A stretch of 64,000 nucleotides of DNA from positions 2,604,001-2,668,000 of the forward strand of contig JAPFFF010000010.1 in the NCBI GenBank assembly GCA_039105265.1, in the 5' to 3' direction. The notes under the pieces were generated by a model that had not been told where the DNA came from, ran no database searches, and saw only the letters and a program-made list of their open reading frames with translations. Every line of letters begins with the position of its first letter. Positions within the stretch are counted from its first letter, which is position 1. Made by a program: the position numbers and the translations under genes. Of the stretch, positions 12,001 to 20,481 are shown piece by piece. Source of the stretch: Tritrichomonas musculus (taxonomy: Eukaryota; Parabasalia; Tritrichomonadida; Tritrichomonadidae).

Positions 12001-13670
12001 ATAATGATGCTGTTTTGGTTGGTGGACATAGTTATCTTCGTATTTTTCCATTATTAAGTAGAATTCGAATTCCTGATAGTATTATTGCGAATAGTTCACT
12101 GATTTCAGTTCATTCTGATATTGAAAATGAGTTTGACTTGTTTAAGATATATAATCAGATTCCTCTCGAATCATCTATTCAATTGCAGATTCCATCAATT
12201 GATGACAACATTGTTTCTCTTCGTAGTTCAGCCTTTTCTTGCTTCATTCTCATTATCAAAGAAATGATGAGTACTTTCTCGAAGACTGCCGAATATTCAT
12301 CGATCTGGAACATTCCATTATCAAATGGAAATAAGAATTTTTATATGAATCAAATCATTCGTCCAATCTGTTCATTGGGCACTGAAGCTAAATTTAGATT
12401 CATTAGCAACATTTATCTCAATGAAAAACGAGGAGAGCCAAAACTGAAAATACAATTTAATCGTTTTGAGCAACGAAAATTCATTGAGATGAACAAAGAT
12501 TCTTCTGCAACAATAGCGAGGCCTTTACTCATTCAATTGATGGAGCAAGTTGATATTCAATCTCTTCATCTTTTGAAAGTCAATAAAAATGCTCCTTTCA
12601 AAGTCATTTTGGCTGGTGAAAATGCAATTGATTTGGGTGGTCCTGCAAGAGAAATCTTCTCTTGTTTAATAGAAGAAATAATGAATAAAAGTCTTGGTAT
12701 TTTTAATTTCAATCCAAATCGAAGACATAAAAATAAAGAAACAAATCAAGAAGATTTAATTCTATGTACAAATGACAATATAAAATATTTTTCTTGTTAT
12801 GTTAATGAAAAATTGTTTTCTAATAGATTTGTTTACGCAGGATCTTTGATTGCAATTTGTATTGTTTCAAATCTTCCCCAGCCAATGAAGTTGTCTTCTG
12901 TTATCTGGGAATATTTGTCAGGCAATGAAGTGTCAATTGAAAGCATATATGAAATTGACGAAGACTTCAAAAAATTCATTGAAAATGCAGAAAATATTCA
13001 AGCAAAATTGGCCAATTTAAATGAAGATGAATTTCAATCTCTTTTCATTCATAACTTCACAATTAATGATTCTTTCGATAACATTGTTGAACTGGTCCAA
13101 AGTGGTTCATCAAAGCTTGTCAAAAAAGATGATTTGTCTAAGTTTATTCAGCTTTCAAAAGAATTTCGAATTCATGAATTTGATTGTCAATTGAAAGAAC
13201 TGAAAAAAGGATTCGATATCGTAATGACTATTAAAAATATAACAAGCATTCTTCGTCCTGATGAATTGAAACTTCTTGTCTGTGGTGAGCCAAATTGTGA
13301 CATTGAACAAATGAAGAAAATGATCGTTGTTTCGTGCATCAGAAATGAAAAGAAAATTCAGGAAATGTTCTGGAATGTCATGAATCATTTTTCTATAAAA
13401 GAAAGATTGTCATTCATTAGATTTGCTTCTGGAAATTTGGGGCTGCCTGCGCCTGGCTTGAAATGGGATGAAAATATCAAAGTCACTGTGAAGCCATTTC
13501 GAAATAATACTGAAAAATTAATGCATGCTTCAACTTGTTCATCAGCAGTGACAATTCCTTTCTTTGAAAGTGAAGATGAACTTAAAAAAATAATGAAAAT
13601 TTCTATTGATAACTCAGGCATAATAACTGACAGTAAAGAGAACCTTGAATCGATTGTTGAGTTTTTATAA
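3009..13670 (+). CDS. giant HECT-type E3 ubiquitin ligase with SPRY domain
   Basis: 3553 residues in one intronless frame. The last ~420 residues are a HECT domain: ENAIDLGGPAREIF, FVYAGSLIAICIVS, ERLSFIRFASGNLGLPAPG and, near the end, HASTCSSAVTIPFF, whose Cys3510 fits the thioester cysteine. HECT ligases take ubiquitin from an E2 onto this cysteine and pass it to the substrate. Residues ~1840-1990 read as a SPRY domain (YFEIKIRKIG, GTLIGFYYTPNF, LLNGNMIPYR). Residues ~1030-1110 (EILIKFDHRC to YWGYKISF) resemble the WGYKF module of HERC1/ZZEF1-type proteins. Residues ~2747-2760 read GIDLGTTFSSISI, a near match to the Hsp70 phosphate-1 motif, followed by acidic repeats and a long Asn tract. 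The rest is probably helical repeat scaffold. Substrates are unknown. The HECT and SPRY calls are secure. Confidence 0.92.
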   Translation: MANRKNNKIQLKIDVRSYRELSPCAFLSDTTIAFILNNYFSFIGNFQHDKFSSKAIANLEKVIHCKNIYDSTQKENINICQKIIGILQDSITQNTFKFSTTIESKLFNPIEIIRNQQKLLISFTSFLISRMKNALSEMPIPRNLFPCFISRNSSLHFETSNNNTDNEDETNVNYLLDHIMMDINNDRKNEIDFLVYQNDVTQLFETFTKYNDSFTFSPIFICSFLKKFDQILNCLSSSLMHEDSNSSENLKCFIMMIFIKMRIYMQVYDLHGFLQILIQLLNILNDHPELDISSFASLENTVQDLLPKCTSNCSLIIQNISNETFLDFYFSHDGQNDFILTKKSIFKVRPTNKEDIIEINLNNVIPVAFKSGDYLDIQNILSKSEKEKVKIAFSDGVLYIISLEEQIIYRVRVCPEEEYVRKKEKLIKKIENAREHLHQQPSNEKAVKKNKKPTINGILKEERMEQKRRRKADKYKEDEFEEDLTKIQISISNHPIISMSAYNNYIRIIQRESYMNKATILIFTNVDLMPDCRMNYNIEKAFKKQEDERISIQTQIKIKIENKSQEIKIKDVFFSCDYMFISFEDSSIDQYIIYNNGTIELVKQFFSPLISFPHSIMKMDNDMFLYYCEPISNDGTDGISITKMYLPETKYWLREDDSLFLKYPYLKNISNIVNNCSQFILNRKIVTPFTIDEYNGKENSADCSIGLKVTPKEMGLLIQSPNSISSLLPKIKEMFFEMIDDDLIQILAPLLIKLIGVNFLYEMNQYDNYHKISENAIDVFRTFKDFLLDIFSSFYHSYSIEFDIILGESILFTISICGKFLFYPNSYNELHDLMSQILCDNYNYYSKLMLKSFSSLLFSYPSSLYLLDQSIYEQLVSFGDKINIHVLFFKSLLFVFNEIMFASNDSKFIESISPYIRILFKHIKYIINDESIPLTIAEQLLSYLFSYESSNVYFSLMIQKELIEISNDLFKRISTIPSVVESDKEFLKNNNDFKRQEIRKETKIIESEHPYNKKSLNDEIFVNNKSVIEDIGIINFDSDVDEILIKFDHRCKLKENDEFILSTRESNPIYIGEKNKIEFNSFYKLKTNYVKISIVRKNNDFIKDGTAYWGYKISFTGISYNTSFYWKPNSHLFFYNNFVSFLIKVYSLAYSSIQVEEFEKNISFLVDEKIIQGIKFDESKQIDEAMVIKGIGHDNKIKKNFLIDLITVKDNHSPIHDFLDFVYSKTAKFNRMHLNDSSKKINEDELYLAVCLLKQLDLISLCINLMENINSNSDFEIPNSILLVWKRIYALRKALIFEYQQSKSTTTTNDYEKYLEDVKNKCILLLYSDPILDHDDKDINDEIIELKIKEIYSFVTSKITLQQIFDFIDIRERRLMISSQSISLLLSFLNQKTLFESSKLVLAFSISGTSPLKNCFGVSKHKLDEYSKLSGSLTISFIENIFKHPLNAMICKTSFMKHFLYDHGDNDTMIKCSKIFIEMLNNNQIDKESFLYNKLNFILILMLLGLASTTRNEEIINYIISMLSLDNNDIESKQLILTTLPFLSKLFSENCQLQNEELIFSILENDRKCPIIVKSIFYWIAAVMNDKSNHDDFILKVLKGIGQSLTGQPCLFIDDSFQTITHRQVSESMISFIVVLFNNQNDSLFAVIHNILSQKIDENLKEDEMFILIGLFASIGQSFSFDLDNYRSNSIVTDPSKLNLNEIEIQSLLIINDYIINSKYFKNDEINENEMDQKEVEQNVLISAFYSFVPIIMQNKNNIDILLNKCDMKQVLSLLEISRNSLPSNENSIQVLFHYLGQAIIGSLYNGNALNYENSLHFTKMNYGEIIYDKSNDVIKSDMSHLNIFTSNRPFDSNCETYFEIKIRKIGLKNIFIGIIDSEESNYNKATGFGCFGYTNIFCRKSPFLSNDLSIVADEVMDYDLVRIKEGTLIGFYYTPNFLHMLLNGNMIPYRISLKSLKSYIPIIIIDHDEVELEITSNISVVDHSDKKYDFLDLNNFAEQYFDIKDIFVSDQNKKEKANYCNFIKNKQFLIGEKIKVDQNDQEGVIKEIYPSNESDSFLKVKVEIFNESTLSTEIIDTEIDIREKIDLKTNYFNLIENRTNTKFGFNSSFDLTSLPRHIQVCPDLNKVKRYIKSKTIKNNSKSIAIIMMRYFTFILVDYLRYSKSKYLLEEGIKTNEARSIIKSLAYSLPTITFFNPVFQNPLDEYNMNENLIFTEQKDDFVIKIPGSSVSFHNSFIAFLQKQEDFLSPQFLSILIQDLYEIVIQKDSMSLSFLYNSISSMNKIESIVSLPAKFKYKTKIKIDEFQNFIGYVPILLSSIPKQLPSCFCDGRRYRMKSNEISFFVPSSFILDIFLKWKYDFEKIEYIDIPTDFKLQFGLYLLSTNLQEDLLSGQLGFIQIVFILIQACKNIKILVPIILDQIITLSLKKDVLSYPFLKDILTYLISQNEFTDDLFNKKTSVSFSILQKKSQNYYIDEFPTYKNEGPVIFNIFLTLFQAKAAERTNDPSLIFEQYYRINEELFTIFDERNTDQIEGSLKKDKASTSKTKKKNSHLLYLLYYYSLLLNNKDDNGPYPKFLFAHDWMKQHFGGFAKTITKKDIANARINNESSSNELYESDVINNDIDLQCSYVFSNIYENERNDEQYQVTIRQIYDDIDIELPKNGQKNSISFPIVIEILGNKQLKDGDVFVVSFEPSKEQQKKYFIDHFKEFENSFQKFIFYQKYDNEISKSAFNIRSREHNHYSNHNGLLGIDLGTTFSSISIHESSDRPTIISGNHNLNHINNSNTETQSIDGNSDFYFNTESSSDDDLNHYLNTEIQNLYDSIEHDHDSDSQAQNVNDNHEIDSQAQNVNANHEIDSTVTTFDHHSGFVQFGAADFQPLEDDYIYDDFEMQTENDDSENENQSETQIENTSNDNHSINYYASVLESIHNSSSNNNNSNNNNNSNNNNNSNNNNNNNNNNNNNNNNNNNNNNNNNNNNNNNNNNNNNNNNNNNNNDDDNDAVLVGGHSYLRIFPLLSRIRIPDSIIANSSLISVHSDIENEFDLFKIYNQIPLESSIQLQIPSIDDNIVSLRSSAFSCFILIIKEMMSTFSKTAEYSSIWNIPLSNGNKNFYMNQIIRPICSLGTEAKFRFISNIYLNEKRGEPKLKIQFNRFEQRKFIEMNKDSSATIARPLLIQLMEQVDIQSLHLLKVNKNAPFKVILAGENAIDLGGPAREIFSCLIEEIMNKSLGIFNFNPNRRHKNKETNQEDLILCTNDNIKYFSCYVNEKLFSNRFVYAGSLIAICIVSNLPQPMKLSSVIWEYLSGNEVSIESIYEIDEDFKKFIENAENIQAKLANLNEDEFQSLFIHNFTINDSFDNIVELVQSGSSKLVKKDDLSKFIQLSKEFRIHEFDCQLKELKKGFDIVMTIKNITSILRPDELKLLVCGEPNCDIEQMKKMIVVSCIRNEKKIQEMFWNVMNHFSIKERLSFIRFASGNLGLPAPGLKWDENIKVTVKPFRNNTEKLMHASTCSSAVTIPFFESEDELKKIMKISIDNSGIITDSKENLESIVEFL
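11502..11992. repeat. low-complexity tract in the HECT gene: 39-bp repeat and poly-Asn
   Basis: Two copies of a 13-residue unit (DSQAQNVN plus NHEI) are followed by AAT/AAC runs from about 11806 encoding some 60 asparagines with a few serines. AAT and AAC alternate in a regular pattern, suggesting expansion of a short multi-codon unit. Several reading frames of this tract on both strands stay open only because of the repeat. Confidence 0.9.
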
Positions 13671-14060
13671 ATAATTAAAATTTTTCATAACTGAAAAATT
13701 TTAATGACATCATGATATATAAACTATATTCAGGATTATGATTACAAATAAAAATGATGAACGATAACAGAGATGTTAAAAAAAAAAGATATGTTATGAA
13801 CCATGAAAATTTGTCTATTATTATAATTGTTTTTTTTTTAATAAAAAAAATATAAATGATGTAATAAAACTTTGATAATATTTAATGATAAAATATAAAT
13901 ACAATATAGATATTTTTAGTTTAATAAAATTTATCAAAAAGTGAAAATCTATCAAAATTTTTGATTCAAAAAATAAAAAGTATTGAAAACTCAGTGTGGA
14001 AAAACGACACTTTTCGGATGGAAATTGTATAAAAAAATTTTACACTTTAAAAAAAGATTA
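13671..14060. other. intergenic spacer
   Basis: AT-rich spacer between two genes on the same strand. A frame leading into the next gene opens with TTG at 13983, but the first ATG is at 14061, so this stretch is treated as leader. No other signal seen. Confidence 0.5.
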
Positions 14061-16347
14061 ATGAGCGATTTTATTTGGCAAAGTTTTGATCAAGAGAATC
14101 ATTCAGATACTATTGATAATGATAATTTTGAGAAAGATGATTTAATTACATTCGAACATGATTCTAAAGAAATAAATTTATATTATTCGCAATTAACAAA
14201 ATATTCCAAGCATATCAGAGAAAAATATTTGTTTTCAGATGTTAACAACCATTTTTCTCAAGATATTCATCAATTCCAAGAAAAATTTCAACTTTTACCT
14301 GAAAATGTCGATATCTTTTTTCAATTATTACAACAGAATTACGATATTAATGAAGATTTATTTTTCACATATACCCAATGCATAGATCTTCTGAAAATTA
14401 GCAAATTTTTAGAAGTCCGAAAACTCACATTTAAAATCTTACAATATATTAAATCGCATAACATAGATGTTGATTTTATTATCCAAATGCTTGAATATGA
14501 CATTAAAATGCGAAAAGGAGGAGACGATCAAGTAATTGAAATTAGTGATGATATCGAAATTACATTATCAAGCAAAATCAACGAATGTCTTTCAAATGAC
14601 AAATTCAAAGAACTACCAATTCAAATTATTTATCGAGTTGTCCAAAAAAGTTCACCTGATGAAATCAACAGTAACAAACTCTTTGATATTGTAATGAAAT
14701 CATTGAATAAATTCTGCGTTTTGTTTCCGTTTATTGAGCTTTCAAAACTGGCTTGAAGAATTGTGTGAAAAGTATTCAAAATCAAATGAAGACACTCTGC
14801 ATTACTTTGATTACTTGAAGTGTAATTTAAACCTAATAAATGAAATAAACAATCGCAAGAAAAATCTCGAGAAAATGAATGATGAACAACGAAATAAAAT
14901 TTCAGATTTAGAAACCAAAATATCGTCTCTTCAAAGCAAATTTAACGACTCTGAAAAAGTGATCAGTGAACAGCAAATTAAAATGAAGGATTTGGAAACA
15001 TCCCTTCAAAACCAATTTAACGAACAATTACAAAATCAAATCAGTTACTCAAAAGGCTTAGAAAATCAAATAAGTCAGCTTCAAAATAAATTGACAACTT
15101 CAGAAAAAGTAATCACTGACATTAGCAAGCAACTTAACAAACTTTTCATCAAAGGGAAGGTTGTTGCTAGCGTCGAGAGAGGACTTTTTATCAACGCTGA
15201 AATCAACTTGAAAACAAAAGGTTCGACGCTTGACACATCAAAAAGCAAAGTCATTGTGAGCACAAGTGATGCGAAATCTCTTGGAAGTGAAGCGTATGAA
15301 AATGGAGAACCAATCACTTCACTTCACATGAAAGCATCATTTGCATGCAAGTCAGGCACGTACTACGTGAGATGCATCGTTTTTAACAGCGATGGTGAGT
15401 CAAACGAAATTGTGAGTAACTCGGTGACAACGAGCGGAAGCAGCATCACTTTCGAGTATAAAGGAGAACCTGCAGAAATTTCACTTCCTAGAGGCCAATA
15501 CAAGCTCGAAGTCTGGGGCGCAAAAGGAGGCAATGGCACTGGTAAAGGTTATTACAGTCGAGCAAATCAACCGACAGTTCAAGGCGGTTTAGGCGGTTAT
15601 TCGCGAGGTATTCTGAGTTTGAACAAAAAAGAGACCGTTTATGTTTTGGTTGGAGAAGAAGGTCGCTCATCAGGTTCGTCCGATGGTTCAAGTACAAAGG
15701 GAGGCTTCCCTGACGGAGGAGGAACGAGAACTGGCCACTGTATTAATGATTACCCGACGGTTCCAGGAACTGGAGGAGGTTCAACTTCAATTCGAATTGG
15801 AAGCAACACGGACCACTCGCGAGTGATCGTCGCAGGTGGCGGCGGTGGAGCTGGTGGCTGCTATGACGAAGTTGATCCAGGCGGATTTGGAGGAGGTCTG
15901 AGTGGAGGCAACTGCTACTATCGTGAATCACTTCAGAGCCAGGGCGCCGGCACTCAGACAGGCAGCACGCGCGGCCTCGGTGAAGCAGATGACAGGCACG
16001 GAGATCCTGGCACTTTTGGCTCAGGTGCCACAGGCAAGTACTGCAAAGGATGTGATTCAGGTGGCGGTGGAGGAGGTGGCTGGTACGGAGGTGGCAGCGG
16101 CGGATATGGAAATGGCAATTGGTGCTCAAGTGGAGGTGGAGGCTCAGGCTGGACTTTCACTGAGTCGAAGTTTAAAGACTTCCAGTCAGGTGACTCAGCG
16201 AATGCGTCTAAGTTTGCTCTAACCAGTGAGTACTATTTAAGGGATGATTTCTGTGCTGGAGGCGACAAAGAATTCCCTTGTCCAAGTGGAAACGGAAATG
16301 AAAGAGGCCATTCTGGCCACGGCTGTGCAAAAATAACCTTACTATAA
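14061..16347 (+). pseudogene. BTB-like / coiled-coil / glycine-rich (PF12810-type) gene with one frameshift
   Basis: The first part (14061-14756, MSDFIWQSF...) has a BTB/BACK-like helical pattern and ends in FPFIELSKLA then a stop. The next frame carries on at once with NWLEELCEKYSKSNED and has no ATG of its own at that point, so a single frameshift near 14740 splits one ancestral gene, unless it is a sequencing error. The second part has a coiled coil, a beta-rich module (GTYYVRCIVFNSDGESNEI) and a ~290-residue glycine-rich C-terminus with WGAKGGNG, VIVAGGGGGAGG and GWYGGGSGGYG, which fits the glycine-rich family expanded in trichomonads. The final third is far more GC-rich than its surroundings because of Gly, Ala and Arg codons. 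No membrane segment is seen; function is unknown. Confidence 0.75.
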
Positions 16348-17656
16348 ACTTACGTTCCGCACAATGTTCTGGTAAGCTTTGTTTATTGCCTACTCTTACT
16401 CATCATTGAATTTTTCTATTTAATTGAATGAAGCTCGTAGGCGACATAAATTTGTACACCAGAATAATAAAAACGTAATTTTTTCTCTATTTAATTTTTA
16501 ATTTTTTAAGACATGTTTTATAAAATACATATTTATATGATATTAAGACTCTAAATTGCACGTCTAGTATAAATATCAATAACTAAATTTAGAGATATTT
16601 GAAGATACAATTAAATAAGAGTGCTGTTTTAAAAATGACTCTAATATAAAATTGGTAGTTGGTATTTGAAATTTATGTGAATAAATAGATTCATTATACG
16701 CGTATCTATCTAATATATTGTTTTCGAATGATTTGGTGTGTTGAATCTGGGATAATATTTGATTTAATAACATCAGTGATTATTTCAAAAAACTGATTAT
16801 ATCTCAGCCATTTAGTAAAAATATTGAATTTCAATTGGTTTATTCTAATTATATTAGTAGATACTTTTAAATCATCATTTGATATATTTTGAATTACTTG
16901 AAATTAAGAATCTCCATTTATTATCGATTGTCCTTAATCAAATCAAAAAAGTAATATTTATATATAATTATTATTATATTATTTATATATATAATAAAAT
17001 TTTGAATTTATTTATTACATAACGCAAAAAAAAAGCAAACAATGTGAAAAATTGGCCATTCAATTATTTGACTCTCTCAATTTATAAGGTTACTCAAAAA
17101 TTATTCGATCATTTTTTAAACAATCAAAAAAAATTTCAACGAAAAAAGGTAAAAGCGGATAAATATAAATGTAACTTTATCTAAACATAAAAGAAAAAGT
17201 AAATATTGAAATGAATCTTTGGAAATTGAGGTGAAAACCGACATCTTTCAATGAACCTAATATTATTTTTAATTGTATATATGTTGGATTTCTATTCTTT
17301 GATTTAAGCTATAATGAATCAGATTTATTAATAAAATTTTGAAATTGAAATTAAATTGAAAATAAAAATTGAAATCACTTTGAATGAAGATCGTTACTTT
17401 ATTACCTATTTACTAATTAAAAAAAAAAATGTTATTATCTTAATAAATAAATTGATAATTTGAAAAAGTATTTTATTTTTATATATAAAAATAATTTTAT
17501 ATTTTATAATAATTCTAATATTAAATTATTCTCTAGAAATTTAAAAGATACCAAATTTTTATAATTAATGATATAAACTTTTCAAATAAAAAAATTGTGT
17601 CAAAAATTCAATGAGTATTTAAAATTGTATTTGAATAGATAAAAAAACATTTTACT
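16348..17656. other. intergenic spacer
   Basis: About 1.3 kb of very AT-rich DNA. A 65-codon minus-strand frame (16576-16773) shows no domain or composition that would support a gene. No repeat or RNA gene recognised. Confidence 0.6.
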
Positions 17657-17664
17657 TCATTTTT
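17657..17664 (+). promoter_or_regulatory. initiator-like TCATTTTT upstream of the kinase
   Basis: TCATTTTT lies 23 bases before the kinase ATG; the A would be the +1 base, giving a ~21-base leader, a usual length for trichomonads. Confidence 0.45.
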
Positions 17665-17679
17665 TTTGTACCAGATAAT

Positions 17680-18723
17680 ATGAACTTTAAATATTTGGTT
17701 GGAAAACAATTTGGTAACTATAAAATAAAAAGAAAAATAGGAGAAGGTTCTTTTTCCACAGTTTTCCTTGTAAAAGAAAAAATGAATGATGGTTCAAATT
17801 CGCCAAAATATTTAGCATGCAAAGTAATTCCAAGAAAAGCCAATGACGGTAAAAATCTTCCATCAAATCTTGAAAATGAAATAAGTCTGGATCAACTGAT
17901 GCATCATAATAATATTGTCCAATTTTATGACATCCAGAGAGACGACAATTTTTTTTATATTTTCGAAGAATTTGTAAGTCAGGGAGAATTGCTCAATAAA
18001 ATTCTATATAAAAGCATGCTTACTGAATCTGAAGCAGCATTTTTTTTCAAGCAAATTCTCATTGGACTTCGGTACATTCATTCTCTAAATGTTGCACATC
18101 GTGATCTAAAGCCAGAAAACATCTTAGTTGGCCATAACGGAACAATAAAAATTGCAGATTTTGGCTTATCAAAGATCTTTAAAGATGATGGCAATTGCTT
18201 CACTGAAACGCCTTGTGGATCTCTTTATTATATCTCGCCTGAAGTGTTGAGTGGAAGATCATATGATAGCAGAAAAAGTGACATTTGGTCCTGTGGTGTC
18301 ATTTTATATGCATTGGCCACTAGTTTTCTTCCTTGGACGCGCAGTTCTCAATCCCTGTTATTTGAGCAAATCAAAAAAGGTGAATTTGAAATACCTTTTT
18401 TCTTAACTTTCCATTGTGCAGACTTAATCAAACGTTTTTTAACTGTTGATTGTGATAAAAGAATAACTATTGAAGAAGCATTAAATCATCCTTTCCTCAA
18501 AAAAGTTGAACTGCATGATTCAAAATTTAATCCATCACTCAGTTGGTCAAATAAATTTGATAAATTTTCTGATTTTGACGAAGATTTTGAATATAATGAG
18601 CTCTTTCAATCGTTATCAAAAGAAATTTATGAAAGTGATTCAGAAATTAATCTTGATCTCATAAATATAAGAAGAAGAAATTTAACCCATAATTGGATCA
18701 CTCTAAAAAAATGCAAGAAATAA
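17680..18723 (+). CDS. CAMK-type serine/threonine protein kinase
   Basis: 347 residues with a complete kinase domain starting almost at the N-terminus: glycine loop IGEGSFSTV (21-28), ATP-anchoring Lys48 in ACKVI, catalytic loop HRDLKPEN (140-147, Asp142), DFG at 160-162, activation segment ending TPCGSLYYISPEVL, and DIWSCGVILYAL. The GSLYY and SPEV pattern and the compact lobes fit the CAMK/CAMKL (AMPK, MARK, Nim1-like) group, which is much expanded in trichomonads. After the kinase domain comes a short acidic tail of ~70 residues with no recognised domain. All catalytic residues are present, so it should be active on cytosolic substrates. Which CAMK subgroup it belongs to cannot be settled by eye. 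Confidence 0.95.
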   Translation: MNFKYLVGKQFGNYKIKRKIGEGSFSTVFLVKEKMNDGSNSPKYLACKVIPRKANDGKNLPSNLENEISLDQLMHHNNIVQFYDIQRDDNFFYIFEEFVSQGELLNKILYKSMLTESEAAFFFKQILIGLRYIHSLNVAHRDLKPENILVGHNGTIKIADFGLSKIFKDDGNCFTETPCGSLYYISPEVLSGRSYDSRKSDIWSCGVILYALATSFLPWTRSSQSLLFEQIKKGEFEIPFFLTFHCADLIKRFLTVDCDKRITIEEALNHPFLKKVELHDSKFNPSLSWSNKFDKFSDFDEDFEYNELFQSLSKEIYESDSEINLDLINIRRRNLTHNWITLKKCKK

Positions 18724-19032
18724 GAAAATAAGAATTGAATTTTGCTAGAAAAGCAAAAGCCCAAAATATTTTTATTGAGGATCAATTATTTCCATTAAAT
18801 TAATTCGGATTATATAATAAATCTCTCTATCATTAATATATAACTTTAATTTATTTGTTATTTAGATTGGAAAATTTTCATTCATTCCATAAAAGGATAT
18901 TTTTATTTGAATAATGCATTGAATTAATTTTTATACAATTGAATTATTGAGATGTTTTATAAATTATTTAATTCAATTTTGAAATAATTATTTATTTTAT
19001 TGTTATGAAAAAAATAAAATTAATATTATGGT
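18724..19032. other. intergenic spacer
   Basis: AT-rich spacer of about 0.3 kb between two plus-strand genes; nothing besides the initiator at its end is visible. Confidence 0.6.
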
Positions 19033-19040
19033 TCACTTTT
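19033..19040 (+). promoter_or_regulatory. initiator (Inr) TCACTTTT of the LCAT-like gene
   Basis: TCACTTTT ends one base before the ATG, giving a predicted 5' leader of about 7 bases. This is a near-ideal trichomonad initiator, and the position fits the very short leaders known in the group. Confidence 0.6.
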
Positions 19041-19041
19041 A

Positions 19042-20481
19042 ATGTTTGTATTTCTAAATCTAGCAATATTTATAAAGTTCGTGCTTGGAAAGAAACCTAT
19101 TGTTCTAGTACCGGGTCTTTATGGATCGAATTTATATGTTTCGTATGATAAAAATGTTAATGTTCCTTGGTATTGTCCGAAGACTATGGAAGATGAGTTA
19201 TTATGGCTTCCAACCAAATTAGTATTGCCTCCATTCATTAATTGTGTTGCATATATAGCTCAGTGCCAATTGGATAATGACACTTTACAAATTAAGAATA
19301 TCCCAAGTGTTAATATTACAATCAAGGACTTTGGAAGGCATACATCAGTCGATTATATTGTTAAAAATCAGGATAAATTCAAAGATTATGATATCCAAGA
19401 AGGGAAAAAGATTTTAAATTTTTATGACAATTTTGGAAGTTTTATTGACTTATACGTTAAAAATGGATATGAAGTTGGAAAGGACTTTTTTGTTACGCCA
19501 TATGATTGGAGGTTAGCTCCACTTTTTGTAGATGATTTTTGGCATCAGCTTAAAAATATGATAGAAGACGCTTATCGCATTTCGAATGGTCAAAAAGTCA
19601 CATTAACTGGATTTTCAATGGGATGTTTTATGATACAACAATTTCTTGCAGGAAAGCGAATAATTGATTCTAATAAGAATAAGAAAGTTAACGGGAGACC
19701 AATTTTAACTTCAATTAAAAATCCGAAATTGGCAGTTACGCAAGAATGGATTGATAAATACATTGAAAAAGTAGTTTTCCTTGCTCCAAGTTTCGGTGGA
19801 AGTTTGAAAGCATATGATGCGCTATTGAGAAGGTTTTCGCCTCTGGTTCCATTCTATAGAAGTGAATATATAGCTGATATGGCGACAAGTACTCCTGGAT
19901 TTTATGCACATTGGCCAAATTTATTTATATTCAATGGAGTAAATATGGTTAGAGGGCCAGATGGAGAAAACTATACAGTTGGACAACTTCGTGATTTAGC
20001 ATTTAATCATTCTAACATGAATCCTGCGCACGTTCCTATTATGGATATATCAATGGATGTTCAGAGAAGTGCCCCTCTTGATATTGGAGATAAAATTCCG
20101 GTGACGATCATTTACAATTCAAAAGTTCCAACCACCTCTTTCCTTGATTATAAAAACGGATGGGATCGTGATCCAATTCGATCATTCGACGGAAAAGGTG
20201 ATGGATCTGTTCCGGCTGAAGGAATCAGATATGCTTGTGAAAACTGGAAAGCTGATAAAAGACGTTTAATTTGTATTGATTTGGAGAAAAATGATCCAAA
20301 ACATTTTGAACATGGCGCTTTGTCTTCAAATCCTTACGTGTTGGACTTGGTTTATAAAGCAACAATGGGAAATCCTGATAAAGGTGAACATCAATGGTGG
20401 ACGAAAACTGGTAAAACTGATATCTATCTAGAAAGCAAAAGATTATTTGGTGTTGATCAAGAAGCTTTTTCATTTTCTTGA
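19042..20481 (+). CDS. secreted LCAT-family acyltransferase / phospholipase
   Basis: 479 residues. The N-terminus MFVFLNLAIFIKFVLG is a short signal peptide, followed directly by PIVLVPGLYGSNL, the conserved first strand and oxyanion loop of lecithin:cholesterol acyltransferase-like enzymes (PF02450). The nucleophile elbow is GFSMG with Ser192. The family's acid and base fit Asp387 (GKGDGSVP) and His424 (FEHGALS). PYDWRLAP before the elbow is another family hallmark. The family moves acyl chains from phospholipids to sterols or ceramide, or simply releases them; which reaction this copy performs cannot be read from sequence. It likely acts in the secretory pathway, lysosome or outside the cell. 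All catalytic residues are present. Confidence 0.93.
   Translation: MFVFLNLAIFIKFVLGKKPIVLVPGLYGSNLYVSYDKNVNVPWYCPKTMEDELLWLPTKLVLPPFINCVAYIAQCQLDNDTLQIKNIPSVNITIKDFGRHTSVDYIVKNQDKFKDYDIQEGKKILNFYDNFGSFIDLYVKNGYEVGKDFFVTPYDWRLAPLFVDDFWHQLKNMIEDAYRISNGQKVTLTGFSMGCFMIQQFLAGKRIIDSNKNKKVNGRPILTSIKNPKLAVTQEWIDKYIEKVVFLAPSFGGSLKAYDALLRRFSPLVPFYRSEYIADMATSTPGFYAHWPNLFIFNGVNMVRGPDGENYTVGQLRDLAFNHSNMNPAHVPIMDISMDVQRSAPLDIGDKIPVTIIYNSKVPTTSFLDYKNGWDRDPIRSFDGKGDGSVPAEGIRYACENWKADKRRLICIDLEKNDPKHFEHGALSSNPYVLDLVYKATMGNPDKGEHQWWTKTGKTDIYLESKRLFGVDQEAFSFS

Noticed and set aside
11596-12057. Poly-Ile, poly-Leu and Tyr/Cys-rich frames over the Asn tract
   Set aside because: They are open only because a trinucleotide-like repeat lacks stops in several frames; the HECT frame explains the region.
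15488-16222. Several overlapping frames on both strands in the glycine-rich region
   Set aside because: High GC content reduces chance stops; none shows a domain, and the glycine-rich frame is the conserved type.
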